This document shows, in pieces, positions 37,501-50,540 of a stretch of DNA of 64,000 nucleotides. The DNA comes from Todiramphus chloris collaris (Eukaryota > Chordata > Aves > Coraciiformes > Alcedinidae). Numbering within the stretch: position 1 is the first letter of the stretch; every line of letters starts with the position of its first letter. The stretch covers positions 41,353,546 to 41,417,545 of the forward strand of contig JANVCC010000010.1 of NCBI GenBank assembly GCA_025345505.1, read 5' to 3'. A program made the position numbers and the translations under genes. Under the pieces are notes generated by a model. The model saw only the letters and a program-made list of their open reading frames with translations. It did not search any database and was not told where the DNA came from.

Positions 37501-38209
37501 TATAAGCAAGAGAGAGCTAGATAGTTTCCTGTGGAAAAAGGACCACAGAGCTTCTCCTGGAGCTGAAACCCTTGGTTCTTTAATCTTCTAAGAAATGAAA
37601 TTTTGAGGAAGCTGTGAGTGAGCAGCATCTTTAAACATTAGATGACGGTGACTAAATATAAGCAAACAGAGGCCCAAAAGAGCAGCTTCATTGCTGGTAT
37701 TGTAAAAGGTATTCCCAGAGAAAAAATCTGCAATAAGCAGAGTCCTTCACTAAGTGGAAAAATGGCTAAAGCTGAAAACTGTGTTTGACTTTAACCACAT
37801 GGGTCACAGGGTGGGGGTGTTTGACCCTCAGACTGAATGAGCAGAGAAGGTTTTTACCCCTAGTGGCCACAGTGACACTGCAAGTGTGTTCTGCTACATT
37901 GTAGGCTGAAATATTTAAATATTGTATGTCAAGACCTAAAATAAAGCTTGCAAGATAGTTAATATGTGTAAATTTAAGTGGGTTTCCAAATGACTCCTTC
38001 CCTATATAGGTACTCTGTCTTTATATACTGTGCTGAATAAATACTTCTGTATACAAAAGATGGGAGAATTTCCCCTGCCCCACCAGGTGCACTGCTTGTG
38101 ATGCAAGCAGTGTCCTTCCTTTTTCATTTTGTTGCTCTAAATTTCTCATCCTAAAAAATGTCTCTTTGTTTGTCCTTTTCTCTTTCTTTTCATGTCTCAA
38201 TAATTAATT

Positions 38210-38210
<1 letters not shown>
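34512..38210. other. AT-rich noncoding DNA, nothing recognised
   Basis: The region just after 34511 would be the 3' untranslated region if the preceding frame were a terminal exon. The minus frame 35697-36008 (103 codons) and the plus frame 36574-36894 (106 codons) lack a family resemblance. Around 37195-37290 a plus frame interrupted by stops reads NIKPSVRIKQKLEKAVDEQQ, protein-like but unidentified. Confidence 0.5.

Positions 38211-38241
<31 letters not shown>
38211..38241. repeat. Poly(T) run, T31
   Basis: Thirty-one uninterrupted T, the longest homopolymer in the window. On the minus strand it is A31, directly downstream of the open frame at 38321-38602, so it could be a retrocopy tail. 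Confidence 0.95.
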
Positions 38242-38320
38242 CCCTTTATGAAAACCAGCAGCATGCATCTGTATTTATCCATTTCCACAAACTTACTCCC
38301 TGTCCTGGTTTTTCCTCCTA

Positions 38321-38602
38321 GTTTTCAGAGGACAGACGATCTGGTAACAAGCTCTTACAGGCATAAGTTTGCCATCTGTCTTCTCTGTACACCGACACCT
38401 ACTGGCAGGCACACATCTGACAATTTTTAAGATTTCTCTTTAAAAACTCTGGACTGTTGCTGTCCAAAATTGAGAGCTGGTGCGTATATTTTTCTGTGGC
38501 ATTCACTGTGTTAATTGCATTCTGTATACACTCTGGGAGGCTTTCCAGAAAAGTGAGTCCATAGAAGCTTAGCTTTTCTACCACTGTTCCTTTATCAGAC
38601 TT
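38321..38602 (-). pseudogene. Minus-strand protein-like frame, retrocopy or terminal exon candidate
   Basis: Read on the minus strand, the frame is open from 38602 (after a TAA at 38605-38603) to a TAG at 38401-38399. It stays open for 26 more codons to a second TAG at 38320-38318. The first part has balanced, exon-like composition (LSFYGLTFLESLPECIQNAI; later QLSILDSNSPEFLKRNLKN). Upstream is a weak acceptor (TTTTCATTAAAAG ending at 38603). Downstream on the minus strand, past weak GATAAA and CATAAA poly(A)-signal-like hexamers, comes A31. This suits either the truncated 3' part of a processed retrocopy with its tail or a genuine last exon. I do not recognise the protein. No ATG lies near the start of the frame. 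Confidence 0.25.
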
Positions 38603-38780
38603 TTAATGAAAATTGCAATGAAGATGACAAGTACTTTTCTTTTTGGCCTTTTTGTTTATTTGCTAGAGAACTTTTTATTCTGGGTTTTTATTTACATAAT
38701 ATCAAAGACTACTGAGCTTCCTTTCATTCATTATTCTGCAAGTCACTTTTTTGTGCACTATCATCTTCATTATATGTGTA

Positions 38781-38843
38781 TTATAAAATAATACCTTATT
38801 ATAAAATAATAATACCTTAATACCTTATTATAAAATAATACAT
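38781..38843. repeat. AT-rich tandem array, about three units
   Basis: TTATAAAATAATACC-type units recur three times with small insertions (ACCTTATTATAAAATAAT). This is a young-looking short tandem expansion. Confidence 0.85.
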
Positions 38844-41602
38844 ATATTGTTTCTTTACTCTTATGTTCTCTATCATTTACTGACAAGGAGGCAGGGTGAT
38901 GAGTGTAAGGGATAGAATGCTGCCATCTAATAGTGTATTAGATGACATAGTAATTTAGAGAAGCACTATTTAGGGATTGTTTGCTGTTTGTTTTTGGCTG
39001 TTTTTTTGTGGAGTTATATTTAAACTTAGTTTTGTCATATTACAGGCCTGAATTTGGTCAGTAATGACCTCAATAGTGCCTGTTTTAATGTAATCCCTGC
39101 TTGCTGACTGCTGTTCCAAGAATAAAAATTTAAGCCAAAAGATTTAATGAAATCCTTTGGGATTAGTGCTCACTGGGCTGGGGAAATTGCGTATCAACCT
39201 TTTCTCTGTACTCTAACCATATGGTTTGATATTTGAATAGGAGGGTGTCCAAGAGAGACAACTCTGAGTTCATCAATAATTTACATTTTTGTTAGTTACA
39301 GACCTGGTATTTGGGATTCTGTTGCCATAGCAATCCATCTGGGCCTGAACGGATAGTGTTTTAAGTGGTGGTTGTATAGGGATTCACAGTGTGTGCTTTA
39401 AATCCCTTCTAAACTAATCCTCAGATCTGTTCTGTGACTTGAGGCTTCAACAAAATCAATGTTACTCACAGTAAAAAGTTTATGATGAGCAAATTAAGCC
39501 CATAAAATATTAGAATATACATATGATTAAGGACTGTAAAGTTCATAATGTTTGACAGTTTCTGTTTCAATGTTCATAAATGCCCACAACTCTGGGGGTT
39601 TTTTCCAAAATACATTTAAATTGTTGCACATTATGCAACTAGAAATTATCCAGTCTCTGTACTGATTATTAGCTAATTTAAACTTCATAATCGAATGCTA
39701 GCCTCATTTTCCCAGATGTCAGTTCTGTGTTTTACAGTATGTCAGTCTATTCATAATACTATATAACTTCCACTTTCAATTAATCTGATTTTCTCTCTTA
39801 TTTATAATTCTAAAGCAGAGAATAAAACTTGAAATTCCCGTTTTCATTTCTAACACTACTGGAGTTCAGTAAATTGAGTACGCTAAACACCAGCTGCTTT
39901 TTAGATGAAGTTTGGTTTACATTTTCTCTTTTTACCACTCAAAAATTTAAAATGGTTTATTCAAAACCTCCCAGATATGCCACATAGAGGAATGCCCTCA
40001 GGTTTGAAAGATCAATAAGCTCCTCAGCAAACCTGGGATAACTTTCAGCTCTGTCAAAACCAAACCCCCCTTTAACTGATTTCCGGTGCTTTTAGTTCTT
40101 CAGAACAAAAAATTTGTCCAGTTATTCTCTCAAAATGTCATTAAACCATAATGAAGTTGTATTAGCAGCTCTATTACTTCAGAGCACAGAGGATCAGTTG
40201 TCAAAATTATTCCTCAATGTTTGAAAGAAAAGAAAAATATTCAAATAACAGCTGTATGCTGTACTAATGAGGATTTAGCCCATAATCCTAAACAGACAAA
40301 AATTGTTTCTTCATGAAGTTTGTAAAATATCACACAGTTCTTCCTGGCTTTAAAAATAGTAACAGAATAAAGAAACTGCAGATGGCTTAAAAGATCTTGA
40401 GAAATATTTATTTGCCATGCAACTTCCCTTTCATCATTTCTGTTGAAGTTCACAATGAATAGTGAAGCATATAATAGAAGGGACTTATTTTTGCCATGAT
40501 TCTGTGATGGTAGAAACATTCTTTGTCACCTGTGATAAATCTACTCTGCTTCTGTATGAGTTAAAACAAGAGTTTCCTGAGAAAAACTGTAGAGAATCCC
40601 TACCTTGCAGTGGAGCAGGATTTCATTTCAAGAGCAAAGATATGCCTATATATTCTTAAATCCAGTGTGGCTCACTGAACTTCCTTTATTTTAGAGGTCT
40701 AGTTCTACCCCATCTTAATGGGACTGTTTCCATACTAGGTTACCACTAAAGGTAACTGGGAACAGAGAGCTTCGAATTCACTAAAAAAGCCTTTGTTGTG
40801 ATTGCTTTTGCATATCCTTATGACTAACTGAAGTAAAAGTTGCAGATCATTTACATGATTACTTAGCCTAATATTACATGCCCTAAAGTATCTTCTGCAA
40901 ATACCATTTGTTAAATACAGATTATGCTTCAAAGAGATATTACGAGATGTATTCAGGCATATAAAAATGTATTTCTGTTGATATTTCCAATGGTTTCATT
41001 AGGAAAAGTCTTCCCTTGCAAATATTACTGAAATGAAAATGGAGCCTTGGAAGATACTAGCAGGATGACAGATGCTATTTGTAGCTCTGGAAATATAGTT
41101 GTCACTGCAGGGGATCTCCTGCACTGAAGACCCACAGGAATCCATAACCAAGGGGAATGAATTAATCTTCCAACACATCTCATAAAAAATAGCCTGTGTT
41201 TAATAGTAAGTGATAGAAACACAGATGAATTTCTCCATAATTTTTTTTATTTCTTTAGAAATGGAAATCTTTCCTGTTTATTTCTCTCTGTATATTTTAG
41301 CTCTGCACATCCTTGCAAAGAGTGCTGCTGTTTAGTCTTCTTGATAACTGTTGACTTTTATTGATTGTTTTTTTTACATATTTATTCCAGATCTGCATTA
41401 TGGTTCTCGTGTGTTTTGAAAATTCTGTCAGCTTCAAGGGATCAGGAAGGCTGTCTCTCTTTGCACTTAATGAAGCACCACACTTACTCATGGTTTCACT
41501 CAAATTTGCTTCTCTAGCACATAACCTATATTTTTGTTCAGTTATTTCCAATTAATAGTCAAGTAAACATCTGTCTTCCCCTTCCCTTTTCTGTCTTTGC
41601 AG

Positions 41603-41637
41603 CAAAAGGATATAGTTAATCTTCTGAAAGGCTCGGT
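41603..41637 (+). other. Segment after a very strong splice acceptor (unproven exon)
   Basis: A long, nearly unbroken pyrimidine tract (about 41568-41600) ends in TTTGCAG at 41602, one of the best acceptor-like sites in the window. The following frame reads QKDIVNLLKGS up to a weak donor TCG|GTAATA at 41638 (or to the TGA at 41645-41647). It is too short to identify. Confidence 0.12.
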
Positions 41638-42468
41638 AATAATATGACACAGCTTGACACAGACAGCTTAGAGAAACAGGGGAAGATTGAAACAGTGTAC
41701 TGCAGAGCAGGTGTGACTCTTGTGTCTTAATTTCTCTAAGGAACTTAGAGCTACCTCTACTCAAATGCAGGATGTACACAGAGACCTGAAACAAAACCCT
41801 GGCTCTGAACTGCAGGAGAAGGTTGGGATTAGAGCCTTTAATTGAAACCTGTCCCTGAGTGTGTCTGAATTTCAAATTCAGTTTGGGAGGGCTTGAATGA
41901 CAGGGAGAGGCAAAGTTTTGGATGAACCTGCTCAAGAGGTGTTTGAGTACCACATTTCAGATTAGGTCTGTCATGGCCTCTATCAGGACATTCTATATGG
42001 CTAATAAGGAGCACCAAGCTACATCAGGCCCGCAAGACTATTGTCAGATGTAATAAAAGCTCTGGGAAAGAAATTAGTCAATCCCACAGCTGTGTTTTAT
42101 GCCAGCATCTGAATTATTCTAAAACCTTTGTAATAAGGGATCATGTCATTGTGCAGCTAACTTAACATTCTTCAAGTGCTCCACAACTCCTCACTGATGT
42201 CTAGGACATAACAAAGTAGGTTGTTACATAGAAGAGATAATGTCTACAGTTCAAAAAAGTTTAAAATTTAGTAGCAACATAATATTGAATGGTTCAGACT
42301 CACAGACTATATAGCCCTAAGCTCCAGACAGCTGTTACTTGTTGCCTAACAGGTTTCTTCTGGTAGACTGATGTGCAAGTGATTGATTTCTGGCGTATCA
42401 TAGATATTGACAGAACTATACAGAAGGCAGGGGTTTTTTTTTGTTTTTTTTTACTAAAAAAGAATGGA

Positions 42469-42512
42469 AAACTATATTTTTTTAATCATTATAAACTATA
42501 TTTTTTTAATCA
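42469..42512. repeat. Perfect 20-bp direct duplication, 24-bp period
   Basis: AAACTATATTTTTTTAATCA occurs at 42469-42488 and again at 42493-42512 with four bases between. It lies just downstream of T-rich runs (42434-42452). Confidence 0.9.
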
Positions 42513-43577
42513 GTTATGTTCTGAATCATTTATTATTTGAGTCATGAAAGATGGTAGTCTAGTTAGTGTGAGATGCTGGATAGAATAGTGATTTGTCTTA
42601 GAAAGACCTGAGTAAAAGTTGATGTGATATAGTTTGACAGTTGTAGATAACAGCAGTTTCATTTTTCTTTGACAAAGTTGATGTAAAATTTAAAATACAT
42701 TTACCTATCTTGATAACTGTGCATTTGGCTCCCTTTTTTGACTCCAGCAGAACTAGTCATCTTCATATTTAAGTGCCTTCACAGCTTGATCCTGCCTGCT
42801 CTTTCACATCAATGTTGCCCTTATTGCAACCCTTATTGCCCATCAGTCCCAATTTTCTTCCTTCTCTCATGCAACCTTTATTCATGAAAATGGTTAACAG
42901 TAAAAATCTGCAATGCCAGTATGTTGTGTTACTTTCAAATTGTGCCTTAAAACTCACCTCTGTTGTGATGTCTGTAAACTGGCCAAGAAAGACTAAGCAG
43001 CTGGTGTGCTGTGATCAGTGCTTATTATATTAATTGTCTGCATGAAACAGGGGGAGTGATGCATCAAACACCCCTCTGCAGCATGCCCCACTCTTTTCCA
43101 GAAGTGGTGGGGGAGGCTGTGGCTGTTGTTGGAGGTACATGTTGTTTCTTCTTTAATTCCTGAATCTAATGGGGTAATCCAGCCAGGATCTAATACAGCA
43201 TGAGAATTTCCTATGATTGCCAACCTCACAGGTGTGAAAGCCTGTCACAGTCTCTGAGTTTGGGAAAGCTTCAGATGCCCAGATGCAATGCAGATGCCCA
43301 GAATTTGGTAGGAGGTTTCAAAAGAGATTTGTCCCCTGAAACTGTGGCTTTCCCATCTCTGCTGCTATTGGAGAACCAAAGACTGGAAATGTTTCCTTTT
43401 AAGAAGGAAAAGGAGTGATGTGGATTTCTCTTCTAGATGCTACCACAAAACCCCAAGGCTTTAAATGTTGGAGTAAGCCAAAACTAAATATGAAAATGGC
43501 AAGCTTCTATGGCACAGATGAAACTAGGTAATTAATTTTATGTAGATAACAAATGCATATATTTGTTTTTCTTACAG

Positions 43578-43637
43578 AAACGTGGAGTATTGAATAAACA
43601 AAGAGAAGAGAGTTAAGCAGAGTCCATATTGTGAACG
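43578..43637 (+). other. Noncoding exon candidate (60 bp) between strong splice sites
   Basis: The acceptor ATATTTGTTTTTCTTACAG ends at 43577, and the donor ACG|GTAAGTGAC starts at 43638. Both are near consensus. All three plus frames of the 60-bp segment contain stop codons, so it would have to be an untranslated exon of a longer gene or an exon of a long noncoding RNA. This is inference from splice signals only. Confidence 0.18.
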
Positions 43638-45122
43638 GTAAGTGACCAGATTACATACTCTGCAGCTAAGCACTATTTGCACTTCCCTTTTTTTGGTATT
43701 TTTTCTTATTTGCAGTTCTTTTAATAAGTTCAGTGCAGTGAGTGTTCCTGCTTTTTTATCCAACTCAGTTTTATTTCACAGGGGCAGACTTTTATTAATC
43801 CTATAATCGTTTTAGGTAAGAGGCCCAGATAATCCACACAACATATCTTCATCACTTCTTATACTGAAAATATTGCCACCTTCTTCTCAGTAAAAGTGAA
43901 TTGTAATACTAGAAGGTATCAAGCTAAAAGTAGTATGACACTAACATTTGCTCACACTTGAAATTTTGCAGAAAACCACTTAGGCTTACCAGCATAATCA
44001 GATCCTCTTGGGTCAGGACACGAGTAAGAGAGTTTTATGTGTTTGTGTTAACCACTTAATCACTAATTGTTCTGAACTGCTCTGGTCAGAGCTGTGCTGT
44101 TCACTTCACAGTATGACCAATCATAATGCATGGCTGCACCGGTCTTTAATAACTACAGCTTTATAAAACATCAAGTAATTAAGACTACTCACTGAGACAA
44201 GAAAATGAGCTATGGTTTTTTTGCGAATGATATTATTGGTGTTGCCCTTAGAAAAAAATCTCAGGCTGCTGGTGAAGTACCATTCATGATACTGTAGAGA
44301 ACAGACACTGCTTTTGGCTGTTGCTAAGCCTAAGTAATATGCCTCAGGAAATGTAGCAGGCTATCTGAGTGTGCTGCATTACTGGGTATTAAAAGGTGGC
44401 AATATCCTTTGAGAACCGGAGTGGGTGAATGTGTGTTAAGATGTTTCAATTAACAGTTCCAACAGTTTCTCTGTGCTAGGTGCTAATAAAGCTGCCTTTT
44501 TGTGGTAGAGGATTGTGGCCAGTAAGTAATATACAGAGAAAATGTGCTCTTCGGCACCTTTCTGCTTATAGAATACACATTTTACAGTATATCATGCAGT
44601 AGAATTGAAGGAATTTTATTGTCATATATGAAATCTCTATGCATTTAAACAAACTGGTGTGTGGAACAGACTAGTTTTGGATAGAAATAAATCTTGAATA
44701 TTTTTTGACAAGCAGTAAAAATGAAAACTCTTTGGTGGAAAAGAATATGCATAAACCTCAATAGCCAAAAAGTGGCCACTATCTCTCTGGGCAATCAAGT
44801 TCAGTGATGGGTTTTAACATGACATTTAATCAAACAACATGAAAGGAAATGCGTGACATTTCACTGAAGCTGAGAGCAACGTAATGCTTGTTTGAAAATC
44901 TGTGTGGTTATTTCTACAATTTGCTAAACTGTGCTACCAGTAGGAATTTTTTTGGCATATAACAGATCATACATACGTTTCAGAAGATCATTAGGGGAAA
45001 AAAAAAAATTATCTTTTAAAACTTCTCAAAACTCTTCTTATTTATCTGTTCTTAACTTTCCATTGCTGCTTCTGTCAATCATACTTTCCCTCTGTTTTCT
45101 CTTCGCTCACCACTCCTCTCTG

Positions 45123-45140
45123 CCCCCCCCCCCCCCCCCC
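45123..45140. repeat. Poly(C) run, C18, in a pyrimidine-rich stretch
   Basis: Eighteen C on the plus strand (G18 on the minus strand) sit within about 250 bases dominated by C and T (45030-45290). The plus open frame here (44931-45224) is explained by this composition. Confidence 0.95.
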
Positions 45141-46118
45141 GTGGCGCTTGTGGTTTGTATTCCCTACATGCTGTCACACCTCTCTTCACCCTTTATCTTT
45201 CCAGTCTTTTATCTACACAGCTAATCTGCTCCAACTTCATAGTTTCTCCTCACATCTCCCACACAGGGCCATTTTGTCTTCCTCTTAGCAGAGCTGCATT
45301 GACAAATGTTCCTAATCTTTGGCAATTCTTGGGCTTGCTATTTCTAGATACTTTGCAGACCCAGAGCATTATTGGTATTGTTGTGTAATAATGAACAGAA
45401 TAATGCCATATTCTTATACCTGAGGAATTTGTGAAGGGTTGCAACATAGTGTAAGATGGGGCAAGTCTTGCAATTTTTATTTGAATGTGGAAAGATATGG
45501 TAGAACTTCTGAGAGTTATTTAATGCATGGGATGCCTTTAACCAAATCAACTATGCTTTTCCTCCAGTAATTAACTTTTGGCAGCAGATGACTGATAGTT
45601 GTATGCATAAATATTAGCAATTCCAAACAATTTTTGTAATTCTACCGATGTATGTATACAAAAAAACCAGGAGTTTTTATAGACTTGTCTATAGAAAGTA
45701 AATTTTACAACTGCAGACACTCAAAGATTTTCTCATCACTTGTATTCCTGTGTCAAGTGGCCAGAAGTCACAGGCAGCTGTTTCAGAGTGGTGTGGATTT
45801 TATCTGTGTATAGTGAGAAAAAATTAATCAACGGTTATTGGTACTCCATCACATACAAATTCTCTCTCTTTCTGGCAGAATAGGTTGACAGAACCTTTTC
45901 ATAGTATCCATCAGTTAATTTTATCAGTCATGGTATTATGATTATAAACTACAAATGATCTAACAATGAATATATAATTACAGAAATGAAACTGTAAAGT
46001 GGTTATTTAACATTTCTAATGTGTAATTTATTTAACCGTCTCTTTGGAATATACATGTGAAATTAGAATAATAAAACAGAAATAAAATTACATTTATCTC
46101 TCATTCATCATCAATGAG

Positions 46119-46157
46119 GAGCAATGTTACAAGCTTGATCGTTATATATTCAGCCAG
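46119..46157 (+). other. 39-bp phase-0 micro-exon candidate (unproven)
   Basis: The acceptor-like 'tttatctctcattcatcatc' ...GAG has AG at 46117-46118. The donor CAG|GTAAGG is near-consensus, with GT at 46158-46159. The 13 codons between are open (EQCYKLDRYIFSQ) and the length is a multiple of three, as typical for cassette micro-exons. The acceptor is only moderate. Confidence 0.13.
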
Positions 46158-49100
46158 GTAAGGAAGTTCATGTATGCTGCCTTTGGGCCTGCTTCAAACA
46201 CCCTTGTGAACTGTGTGTTATTCATACACTAAGCAAAAAGTCATTCTTCTAGCACTGTGGATCTTTGTTCTAAAATACTTTTTTTCTTTTGAACCTGAAT
46301 TAAAATTTAGAATATCCAGTGCTGAGAGGCAAAAATACTGAATTCCAGGTATAGGAAGAAGATAAATTTAATGTTGCTCTTATTGAACAAAGGATAAAAT
46401 AAAACTCATAATATATACTATACTTCATGGGTTTTAATTGTTCTCATCTTTGTTTTAAATGCAAAGTATTTGATTTGCTTTTTAAGTCAAATTTCATCTG
46501 CCGCATGCTTTGGTTTGTCAAATAATTGTCATCTTTGGTGGCTTGTAGTTAATAACATTTTTTTCATTATTCTTTTTTAATAAAGGCAAGTTCAGGTAAT
46601 GTGACATAAATTAGGAGACAGCACAAATGACGTGCTAATACTGGAGAATGGTGGCCAAACTGTGTTCCGCTGTGAGCAGATGAGGGGAGGCTTGGCCTGA
46701 TGAAAATGAAAATTGTATGGGCAGTTTGACTTCATTATATGTAAAGGAATTATGTTCCTGGTAGACTTACCATATGCTCATGAGCACACAATATTATTGT
46801 TGTTTAATATCTATCTTGAAAGTTACTGTGTTTTACATTTTACTGTTCACCATATTATATCTAGAGGTGTGTAAAGTAGGAGAGATGAAGAAGTTAAATG
46901 AAGGGTTCCTTGGGTTTGGAAGGGTCAGTTTTGTAAATGTTGAATTTATGAGCCTTTGAAAAGAAATGAGCCTGTGGTTTCTGAATGTTCTCTACTAATC
47001 ACAATAATCATACCTTACATTATGATTTCAACCTTTCATTGCAATATAGTAATCTGGAAGCAACATGGAAGTGCCCTCTTTCCCTGTGCCCAAAGGTTTT
47101 GTCATTGTCCATTAAAATTCATGTGCATATACTGGAGGCTTGGACAAAACAGTTCATTTGAGTGTTCACATTACCTGAATTCTTTAATGAGGTCTATCCC
47201 TAAATTAGTTTCACTTTTTGTTTTTTTTTTTTCTCCTCCCCCAGGGGAAGCATGAACTTCTGGTAAATTATATAGTAACATTTGAAAAGTATAAAGGTTT
47301 TTTATTTTGCCTCTGTATTGGTTATCATGTTTAGTATATTCTATGTGACTCATATGCTTACAAAATTCTGTGCCTCAAAACCTCATTTTTCTTTTTTTTT
47401 TTTAATCCATTTTGTATTACAGACATAGCTTTGCATTTTTTAATATGACATCTCTGACACGGATTTAGATTCTGTACTGCTTTGAGGTATGCTAGTTATG
47501 CAACCTGATTCTGCAAAATGGCTCTGTGTTTGTACTTCCACGGGGCTTCAGTTTAGTTGTCGTCTATCATTTTAGCTTCGTGATTGATTACTCTCTATTA
47601 TTTAATTTATCTGCTGTAGCTTCTCAGCTTTTTCTTTAATCAGTAAACACATACTTTTCTAGACATGGTTTCAAATTATGTGGTTTCCAAGTGCCCCAGA
47701 AGTTATGTAATCGTATTTTTCTCAGCTAGGAATGTAACTATTTAAACCATTTATGGTTTCAATGGTGATATTTTGTCTATTACTTGGAAGTTTTTCCCTG
47801 CAAATCTGTGATGTGTTTTCCATTTTTCAATGTTATTGTATACATTTATTCCAAAATATAGGTGTATTTAATAACTTCATCTTTATCCACCAAAACCAAG
47901 AGATGAGAACATGTTTTAAGTGTAGGAGCCAAATGCATGGACTGATGCTGCTGCAGGAGACTTTAACCATGTTTGCATTTCAGGTTTCAAAAGGAAAATG
48001 TTTATTAGCTTAATTTGCTTGTTGGAGTTTCAAAAGCCAGCTTCAATCAGTAGGGTTAACATACACTTGTTTTCTTGTCTTGTATACGGTGTTCCTGTAC
48101 TGTAATTTACTATTTGTAAACATTACATTGAATATCAACTTGGCTGTGATTTTAAATCAGGCTCTTTCAGAGTAGCATCAACTTTCCATTTAAAAAATGG
48201 GGGGTTTTTTGTGCAGTAAGTCATACTGTGTATACATATGGCAGCAGCTTTACACAATTACTGAAGCAACTTCAAGAAGCTACTATAATGAACCGCTTCT
48301 GTGATCCACATATCAAAGAAGTTTTAATGTCAAAATTTCTTTTCTCCTGCAGTTTTTGTTACGGTTCTAAGTTACCTATGTTTTTGAATGGAGAGGCTGA
48401 TAATTAATTTTGATTTATTTTTTTTTTACTTTTCAGTTACCATCTGCATTTAATATTTGTGATTGAAATCTCTCTGTAAGAAGAATTATACTGTGTCATC
48501 ATAATGCAGCTTTGCTGACGTTGGTAATTGATGTTGTAGTCCTATCTCTAAATACAATCAAACAAAATGGATGGACATCTGCATTGTTACAGGGTTTTTG
48601 GGGGTAGTTTGGTGTTCTTTTTTTTCTCTGAGAGTGAGCTTTAATCAGTACTTACCTTTTGTATGTAATTCTCAATCTTTTTGCACAATCCTCTTTTAAA
48701 AGGTTAGTTTTGGATATGTATCTTGATAATTCCGGGTAAGTGAATTCCAGCCCACATTTCATTAGAGAATTGGAGACCACCGGTTCTGTCACTGTTCTTG
48801 TAGTGACTGGCACTTCAATTAGGACCTAAGAGGATAGACTTTCTTGTCAACTCTGTTATTTTGCATTTATGGTACATGAAGGTTAAATATAAGTAATATG
48901 ATACAAGTGATTAGATACAAGTTAATGTAACTCCCCAGTACGGTGTTCATGATAGCTAAGAAACATTATTTGGCAGTTTTGGATCCTCTCCAAGTATGAG
49001 TTTGTTTTTCAATGAGGACTTCTTTTGTTTCCTTCTTTCAAAGTTTGGCAGTCTAGATCTTATTTTGAAGACATACAGCCATTGTAAACATCCCATTTTG

Positions 49101-50329
49101 ACAGCTTTTCTTGTGTGAATGAAACTCATTCAAATAAGTTGATTCAGAAACGTGAAAAGATGCATCTTAGATCTGTTTACAATCATATCTTTACATTCCT
49201 AGTATATTGACAACATTTATCTCTGAACATGCAGAGAATCAGAAATTCTGTCATTCACTTTCCCACATAAATAAAGTTTTGCAAAGCCAGTACTAAAGGT
49301 GACACATAAAAATACATTTTATGATGTTTATTTGCTGTGATTATATTTATATCTGAAGTGCATGAACATAGACACTGTAGGTTTTTTTTCTTGCAAAAAA
49401 TTATTTTGTAAATACAAAATTAAAAAGTAGTATATTTGAATCCTATGCATTAGGATTTTTGTGCAGGTGGGGATATACTTTAGAACAGCTAGAAATTAGG
49501 AGTGATTAGGAGTCTCTGGCATATATCAAATATATTCACAGTGTGTCTGCACTGTACTTCTGCTGCTATACCTTCAGTTTTGTGCTGCAAGCTAAAGAGG
49601 CAAAGATGCTGTTTTGCTGTGAAAGAAGTCTCTGCACAACGGCTCTTACAGCAATGTTGATTGACATGTTTCAGACTCTTTTATCTATGCTAGTAAGTGT
49701 AACAACAGTGACTTGATGAAGGCACAAGTTTTTGAACTTCTTTCCAGTCTCACCAATTAAAAGATATTAAGATTGGGGTTTTTTTTTTCTATGAGCTATG
49801 TATTTGGGACATTTTCTCATTACTGTCTGGTTTCCATGACTGCTTCAGTCCCTCCAAAATCTCAAGGATTAGAAGTGTATTTTTATTGAAAGGTGAGATT
49901 TTCGCACAGTCACATGGATCTAGGAGCTGGAGCTTCCAAGGATACCTCCCAAACATTTATTGCAAAGTGTAGCAGTACTGTGTAAAATACACGATAGCCT
50001 GGAGGTCTCTCCTAGTACTGTACAGAAACATACTTTGATCTTTCACATAATAGATCTCCCAATACCTTACATTTCTAACAGAAAACAAGCTGCTTTTATA
50101 CTATAAACCTATTTCACTAACCCCTCTTAAGTTGTGATGCTGAGTGAGAATATTTGTTTTAGGAGGAAAGATGAGAAAACCAGAGTAAGATGTCATTTAG
50201 ACTGTGCAACCTCAATCATTTGTGATGGGATTTACTCTTAGAAGCATGTGTCAGTGTTTGAATCTTTAGTTTAAATGAAATGCTTAACACCAACAGAGTT
50301 TATTTAAAGATCTAATTTTACTTTGAGGA

Positions 50330-50540
50330 TAGTAGTTTTAAAAAACTTTAAACTGCATTAAACCATTAGTTAATAAACGAATAGCTATAAAACTGTTAAT
50401 AGTTTATGCTGCAGATAACAGTAATTCCTTTAGGAGAGTTATGGTCCATTGGGCAAATATTCATTTAGGGAGATTTTAAAATGGGAATTACATCTAAACT
50501 TAATAATTACATACTTAGACATTTCTTAAGGAGAATTGAA
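50330..50540. other. AT-rich, motif-dense noncoding block, possible conserved element
   Basis: It has high sequence complexity despite high AT content, with repeated ATTA/TAAT cores ('accattagttaataaacga', 'aacttaataattacat'), as in homeodomain-bound enhancers. No coding potential. Conservation cannot be judged from one sequence. Confidence 0.15.

Larger units (their letters stand above)
38603..45122. other. AT-rich noncoding DNA without recognisable transposable elements
   Basis: No gene recognised. It contains an AT-rich tandem array at 38781-38843, a 24-bp-spaced duplication at 42469-42512, splice-like signals at 41603 and 43578-43637 (separate entries) and a slightly GC-richer stretch at about 43060-43400. 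The minus frames 41297-41551 and 41552-41953 are open but unrecognised. Confidence 0.5.

Noticed and set aside
41552-41953. 133-codon minus frame
   Set aside because: No family resemblance and within the length expected by chance. The antisense of the strong pyrimidine tract contributes to it.
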